In this document: positions 59,091 through 64,000 of the stretch, one piece after another
Layout of the letters: every line of letters begins with the position of its first letter
Numbering within the stretch: the stretch's first letter is position 1
Source of the DNA: Tubulanus polymorphus
Taxonomy: Eukaryota; Nemertea; Palaeonemertea; Tubulaniformes; Tubulanidae
DNA: 64,000 nucleotides
Assembly: GCF_964204645.1 (NCBI RefSeq)
Contig: NC_134026.1
Location: 30,132,650 to 30,196,649, forward strand
Reading direction: 5' to 3'
Program-made: the position numbers and the translations under genes
The notes under the pieces: model-generated
What the model was told of the DNA's origin: nothing
The model's database searches: none
The model's input: only the letters and a program-made list of their open reading frames with translations

Positions 59091-59365
59091 ACCGGTCAGC
59101 GTGGCCGAAGGGTAGGGACGATCGCTTTGACACCGGATGTCCGAGATCGAATCCTTGCAAAGGTCCCCCGAGGCCACCTTACGCGTGTACGCACGCACAT
59201 ACATTTTAAGGTTTTGATTTAATGTATTTTTTTGTAATGTAATCTATTTCATCATCAATTATAATTACAAATATAATTTATAACAAATAGGTAGATTGAT
59301 GATAGGGACCTGAACAGAGCCTTAAAGGTGTACAATCACTAGGACGTTTAGGCCCCCTAGAAAAA
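59091..59365 (+). mobile_element. tRNA-derived SINE
   Basis: The head GGTCAGCGTGGCCGAAGGGT (A-box-like, as in Leu/Ser tRNAs) at 59095-59114 is followed about 35 bp later by a B-box-like GAGATCGAATCC (59142-59153). A body follows with the tail ATCATCAATT...GATAGGGACCTGAACAGAGCC...CAATCACTAGGACG, then an A-rich end. The tail recurs at 52170-52325. The tRNA part cannot form an intact tRNA. Confidence 0.75.
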
Positions 59366-59426
59366 AAAGAAAATTAATGGTAATGATAATAATAGTAATG
59401 GTAATTTAGGTAATGCTAGGTTAGGT

Positions 59427-59516
59427 TCTTAACTAGTTTTTATCCTAAATACATGTAAGATATGGGGAATATCTTAACTAGTTTTTATCCTAAATACATG
59501 TAAGATATGGGGAATA
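59427..59516. repeat. Perfect 45-bp tandem duplication
   Basis: TCTTAACTAGTTTTTATCCT... ending GGGGAATA occurs twice back to back (59427-59471 and 59472-59516) without mismatches, so it is recent. Confidence 0.95.
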
Positions 59517-59726
59517 TCTCACTCTTTCGCCCTCTGTTGGAATGTGCTTCAACCAATGAATCAAAAAATCATTTTTCTTTTTGAAATAATGCATTGATGA
59601 TTTATATCGTTCGAAACTATCCAAATTGTTAGGTAATGGTGTAGCATTATCTATTGTGCATTACCAGTAAATAGAATCACATTAGTTTAGAATCACAGTT
59701 AGATATGATAACTCCCGTGACCACGG

Positions 59727-59732
59727 TATAAA
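59727..59732 (+). promoter_or_regulatory. TATA box of the WAP gene
   Basis: TATAAA 42 bp before the WAP start codon. It implies a very short 5' UTR, typical of small highly expressed secreted genes. Confidence 0.6.
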
Positions 59733-59773
59733 TTGGTCCTATCTTCGCCCAATGATCAAAACACAGATTCAAC

Positions 59774-60445
59774 ATGTCGAAATTACTCTACTTATCCTTA
59801 TGTTCCGTGGTAAGTGGTATAAACCTTTATACGCAATAACGTATGGAGTGGGAAAATGTTCAATTTCCAATGGGCATTATCTAAATCGGCAGCTTCTATT
59901 TGTATTTGACAGCTTCTCGTTGCTGCTATTCAGGCTAATCGTACGTATATACATCGTATTCTATTTAAACAACGTGGTATTTCTTTTCTTCGTGGAAGAG
60001 TTGTACATCATTAAAGGTTTAATTGTGATTCATATATATTGTAGCCGGCTTCTGTCCTTTGCCGAAACCGGATCAGGTTGGAAGATGCGGTTTGTATTGT
60101 ATGAGGGATGAAGAATGTAAAATTACTGAAAGATGTTGTAATAACGGCTGCGGACAGGAATGTACCCCGAGTATACCCTTTCCTAAATGTGAGTCGCGTC
60201 AATATTCATATCTATATCATAAACACTCGATGATTATTTGACAGAAATGTTGTATAACTCGCTTCGGATCTCGCGGGACCAATAAATCTCTGTAAGGTAT
60301 CACGTGATGTTACGGGGCAGGGATGGGTCGTTATCAAGGGAAAATTTATGAAACATTTTCCGGGGCACGTGACAATACGAGGAAATCGATTCCGGGATAA
60401 ACGCAGTCTATTTCATTTATTTTGTTTTAATTTCCAGACGATTAA
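59774..60445 (+). CDS. Small secreted WAP (four-disulfide core) protein
   Basis: Four exons, 59774-59809, 59913-59940, 60045-60188 and 60438-60445, joining in frame to a 71-residue protein. Signal peptide: LLYLSLCSVLLVAAIQA, split by the first intron. The mature part is one WAP domain with eight cysteines: CPLPKPDQVGRCGLYC, DEECKITERCC, NNGCGQEC, the classic C...C...C..D.EC....CC..GCG..C order. The last exon adds only the final residues and stop. AATAAA at 60547. WAP mini-proteins act as protease inhibitors, antimicrobial proteins or shell-matrix components; the sequence does not choose. The domain between cysteines 1 and 2 is short. Confidence 0.92.
60255..60415. repeat. Dispersed repeat, copy 2, in the last WAP intron
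   Basis: Matches 18960-19190 in order: CTTCGGATCTCGCGGGACC, ATAAATCTCT, AGGGATGGGTCGTTATCA, GGGGCACGTGACAATACGAGG. No coding capacity. Confidence 0.5.
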
Positions 60446-61069
60446 CGAGATGCGCTGAGGGTGAGATGTTTCTGAACTGTATCGATTGTCAGTCGATTGG
60501 TTGTTGCGTCCATATCATCTGTTCTTCAATCCACTCGTTTATTACGAATAAAATCAATCTTCAGAAAACTTTGTTGTTTTTTATTCGATTATTTCATCAA
60601 TGGAATTTGTCGCGAAGAAATAATTAACCTTTCCTACAGATCTACCGACGACCGAAATCAGAGAATCTACTGATCATCCTGCGCTAGTTCTAATGTTCTA
60701 ATCGAAGTGGAACTGGCTGCAACATAACTGGAAATTTGGTGGAGATATCTGCATAAAATACACAATTTGTGCCCGTGATACCCGATCTATACTCAAACAT
60801 CAATAAATATGGCTTGATTTCTAGATGAATTTATTTCATTCATCAATAAGGAAGCTACCGGCTTATAGAATCTGACGACGATTTCACGAATCATTGAAGA
60901 TCATTCATTGGACACATACCGTCGGTAGAGACTCATTCGCTCTGAATAGATAATCAATACACATAGATTAATTCTGATTTAAATAACTGCATCCAGTTCC
61001 ACAGCCGTGAGTTAAAAACCACCAGAGTCGAAACATTGAAAATGAACTGATTCTAACTGTTAAATCTAA

Positions 61070-64000
61070 TCAAAAATACATAAAGACTTTCATACATCCT
61101 CCACAAGTCACAACTGTAGAACTGCAAGTAAGAAAAAAAAAGTTGAAGAAGCATCAAATGAAATGATGAACTTACGAACATGATTTAGATTTCTGTACGG
61201 CCATAACTGAGCTGACAACTGATTTAACATTCAATGTTCTGGATGAATATACGTATACCAACGATGGATCACCCGTTACTTTAGCCAAGTTTCTTGTCCG
61301 AGAAAAACCTGGTCTGTCCTCAATTGAGATTGCTTTTATAACGACGCCATTTTCTCGCAGTTTTTCGGCTTCCGAAATGGCATTGTCAAACGAGGAGTAC
61401 CATCCGTCACTAAAGAAAAAGATTTCTTTGTCGGCATCAGATCTACCTCCATTAAGTGACGACATGCTGATTAGGTATGTATTTTTTAATGCAACACCCG
61501 CTAAAGATCCGTATATATCAATACTCTACAATGAAATTCAAGAATTCGAAGCCGAGGGTTAGAATTATCAATACATTTTTCGAAATATCAAACAAAGTAC
61601 TTGTGGTCTGATATTAAAGCTCAGTATCCGTTGGAAATGGATGAAGAAATAGAATCCAGAATATCAAAATCAGTTAAATCAGGACAGTAATATTCTTTAC
61701 ATACGTACATTCTCTATACATTGCTTTCAAAGTTTTAATTGCACAAACCTTGCTATTTCTAAAACCCCATGAATCAACAGAAGAGGATAAATGATCAATA
61801 AGACTAAGAGATATAATGGCGTTTCATCTTTGATTTGAAAATATTCGGACATGATGAATTTATTGTCATTGTTCAAATTGTTCTTATACATTTCTTAAGT
61901 AAGAAATATATGAAATAATGTTTTTTCTTCATTCGAAGGACTATGATATGTTAAACCTACCGGTTGACTAACTCGCGACATCGCTGTCGTTAAGTTAGCC
62001 GTATTTGTACTCCAATACAATTGTAACCATTGTGACCATTGGTTCGCAAAAAAGTCGACTCCAATTTTAAAAGCTTCGTTCCCTGCAAAATATTATTGGA
62101 TAAATGAGAAACACTTGTGTTGTATATATATACTTGTGTTCATAAAATCACTTTACATTCTGCCAGGAATCCGAGTGTTAGCAGATGTGTATTCGGATTT
62201 CTGTAGTATAGTAATTCATTTAGTTCATTGATCTATGTGTATCAAATATTCACCTATCGACGAAGCTGCGTTATTCACATATTCGGTCAGAATTTCCTTC
62301 AACTTCCCCTGAACTGCGGCACCTAGCGATATATCGACGAGGAAAATGACATCGCGTTTTTCGTTGATGCAAGTCTCTGTAATAATGATAATCAAAAGAG
62401 ACAATTTCAGACAAGTCGGTTTCATATCGAGTTATAAGTGAACACATTTAATACAATTATAGACCCGAAACCCCACAAAATACATGTTCTTTCAATATTG
62501 ATATCACAAAGTGTCTGCTGTCTCCAATAATCTGTAGCGCCTGGTGATATGATGTCAATTAGAAAATGAAACTTTTGGAGCATCAAAGCTTTAATCTTGA
62601 TGTCTATCGTAGGATAGGTCGAGATCACAAACAATTTCCTTGTGAGGTCAATATGTAGAAAATCCTACAACAAATCCAAAATGAAAACGAAAGTTCTGTT
62701 ATAAGTGAATATATGCATTTTGGCTATTATCTTATAGCCATCATCAGACATATAAACTGAATATTCCGTCTTTTTTGCTGGATTTATACGTTGGGGGATT
62801 TTCTACTTATTATAGTAGGAATTTCCTTCTGTTGGTATCAAAAATCAAACAGATATTTGTTAGTACTCACTATGCGAACAAATCTGCATTGTAACTCTAT
62901 TTACAGTGCGTGCAATGTCACACGCCGTCAGATCTTGTGGAATCAAAATAGCCGATTCTTTGTCGTTTCGAGCATCGTGCGCTATCCAAATGGTTTCAAT
63001 TTCTTCAGATTTGTAGTTTTGTTCTTCTGCCATCACTGATTCGGATTCCGACGAAAATCCATCCGTCAGAATAATTACTGTCTTTTGCTTTTTATCTTAC
63101 AAATATGTAAAAAAAAACGTGGTTGGAATCGTTTGATAATGAATGAGATATGAAACTAAAACCCACTATATACAAATTTATGAGATTTTAAACGAAATTC
63201 ATAAATCAAAAGATCTAAAGACAGTTTTAGACTCTCTGCAGTGAGTGAGACTGCGAAACTTCGTGACTTTCACTTCTGAATTTTAAATTTTGATTAATAA
63301 ATTTCGTTTTTTATCTCTTAAATCTCTTAAATAATGGGTTTTTAATCTTACGTCCATGTCTCAGTATACAAAAGGTTATACGGTTATGGAATTTATGCGC
63401 AAGTGATTTACTCACTCTGGGATGCTCCGGGATTCTCCTTTTGAAAGATGCCGTTACGAACATAAGCCATCGCAGCACCGGTCGCTGTCATTCCACCCAT
63501 CGGTTTTATTTTATCTAACGCTAACGCGAAACTCGTTTCATCAGTTACATTCTTGATGTTCACGAATGTTCTGATATCATTCGCGTTCGAATAACCGACG
63601 ACGGCGACTTCAGGTTTTAGCGTTTTACTCAAACGTCCAACGATGGTTCTGATGATAAGTTTCATGTTGTTGATGTTGCAGTTGGAAATAGATGTCGATA
63701 AATCCAATAGAAATACGATTTTTGCTTGCATCGTTTTTTTGCAGTCTACAATAACAAGTTACGTAGTGTCAACATGAACGTATAAACTAGAGTCTAAACC
63801 ATAAACTAAAAGAATAGTTTACACGTCCATGATGTCATTGCCTTTTAGCAAACTCGAAATCTTCAAGTGATTGAAAACTTCCAGAATCTAAAAGGTAGTC
63901 AAATTCGTTTCTAATATTGAAACCTATCATCAAAGATTATTATCAAGAAAACAGACATATTCTTTACAGAATTTCGTATATTTTATATTCCAACTTACCG
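61070..64000 (-). CDS. Secreted protein with von Willebrand factor A (VWA) domains, 3' part; continues past the right edge
   Basis: Minus-strand exons: 63999-64000 (last two bases of an exon, then GTAAGT); about 63747-63408; 63097-62881; 62381-62254; 62082-61961; about 61471-61178; 61121-61070 (last). First visible VWA domain: CKKTMQAKIVFLLDLSTSISN (a MIDAS-like DxSxS), VAVVGYSN, MGGMTATGAAM, then TVIILTDGFSSESES and the closing IWIAHDARNDKESAI ... VNRVTMQICS. A second domain starts KRDVIFLVDISLGAAVQGKL (MIDAS changed to DISLG), continues SQWLQLYWSTNTANLTTAM, then EIFFFSDGWYSSFD, VIKAISIEDRPG. The final short exon ends in a Cys-rich tail (TCGGCMKV) and TGA. Such tandem VWA proteins are extracellular matrix or shell-matrix-like. 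The last exon is less certain than the rest. Confidence 0.82.

Noticed and set aside
59095-59160. Functional tRNA gene
   Set aside because: A- and B-box-like words are present, but the acceptor and anticodon stems do not pair; better explained as a SINE head.

Overview
The window is nuclear DNA from an animal. It is AT-rich, with widely spaced intron-containing genes and GT-AG splice sites that can be followed by eye. Conserved metazoan genes point to a bilaterian: attractin, MAP9, C2orf42, beta-glucuronidase, IFT25, allantoicase, SUDS3, GILT and Kv channels. The mix of small secreted cysteine-rich proteins, a multi-VWA protein, an intronless multipass membrane protein and an allantoicase suggests a lophotrochozoan, most likely a mollusc. 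That last step is inference; no species is assigned.

Layout. 1-3.2 kb (-): 5' part of an attractin gene, cut by the left edge. 4.0-9.2 kb (+): MAP9. 10.2-14.4 kb (-): C2orf42, convergent with MAP9, with their poly(A) signals about 130 bp apart. 14.4-18.6 kb: no gene seen, but tRNA-like B-box motifs and repeats. 18.7-22.5 kb (-): a 991-residue low-complexity protein that I do not recognise. 24.0-27.8 kb (+): 12-exon lysosomal beta-glucuronidase. 28.2-29.2 kb (-): IFT25/HSPB11. 30.2-31.4 kb (-): single-exon allantoicase. 33.2-33.7 kb (+): a small secreted six-cysteine peptide. 36.4-38.7 kb (-): SUDS3, with an AT-AC (U12-type) intron and, in a neighbouring intron, a 416-bp fold-back element with a perfect 6-bp target-site duplication. 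39.3-40.9 kb (+): GILT thiol reductase. 41.35-41.86 kb: a 53-bp minisatellite. 43.5-45.9 kb (-): a single-exon 808-residue multipass membrane protein. 49 kb (+): an isolated signal-peptide exon. 51.1-58.4 kb (+): three tandem Kv channel genes. 59.8-60.4 kb (+): a 71-residue WAP-domain protein. 61.1-64 kb (-): a VWA-domain gene, cut by the right edge.

The genes do not form one pathway. The most notable block is the Kv trio. All three share a T1-domain exon, a phase-0 intron just before S1 and a second exon carrying the whole membrane domain. The selectivity filter TVGYGD is intact, but outer S4 gating charges are changed (N and Q in the first gene, E at the second charge position in the other two) and the S6 PVP hinge is altered or missing. 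The second and third genes are nearly identical at the nucleotide level in T1 and in S4-S6 but differ in S1-S3 and the tail, which suggests recent gene conversion. They may encode modifier or otherwise unusual Kv subunits; this is inference.
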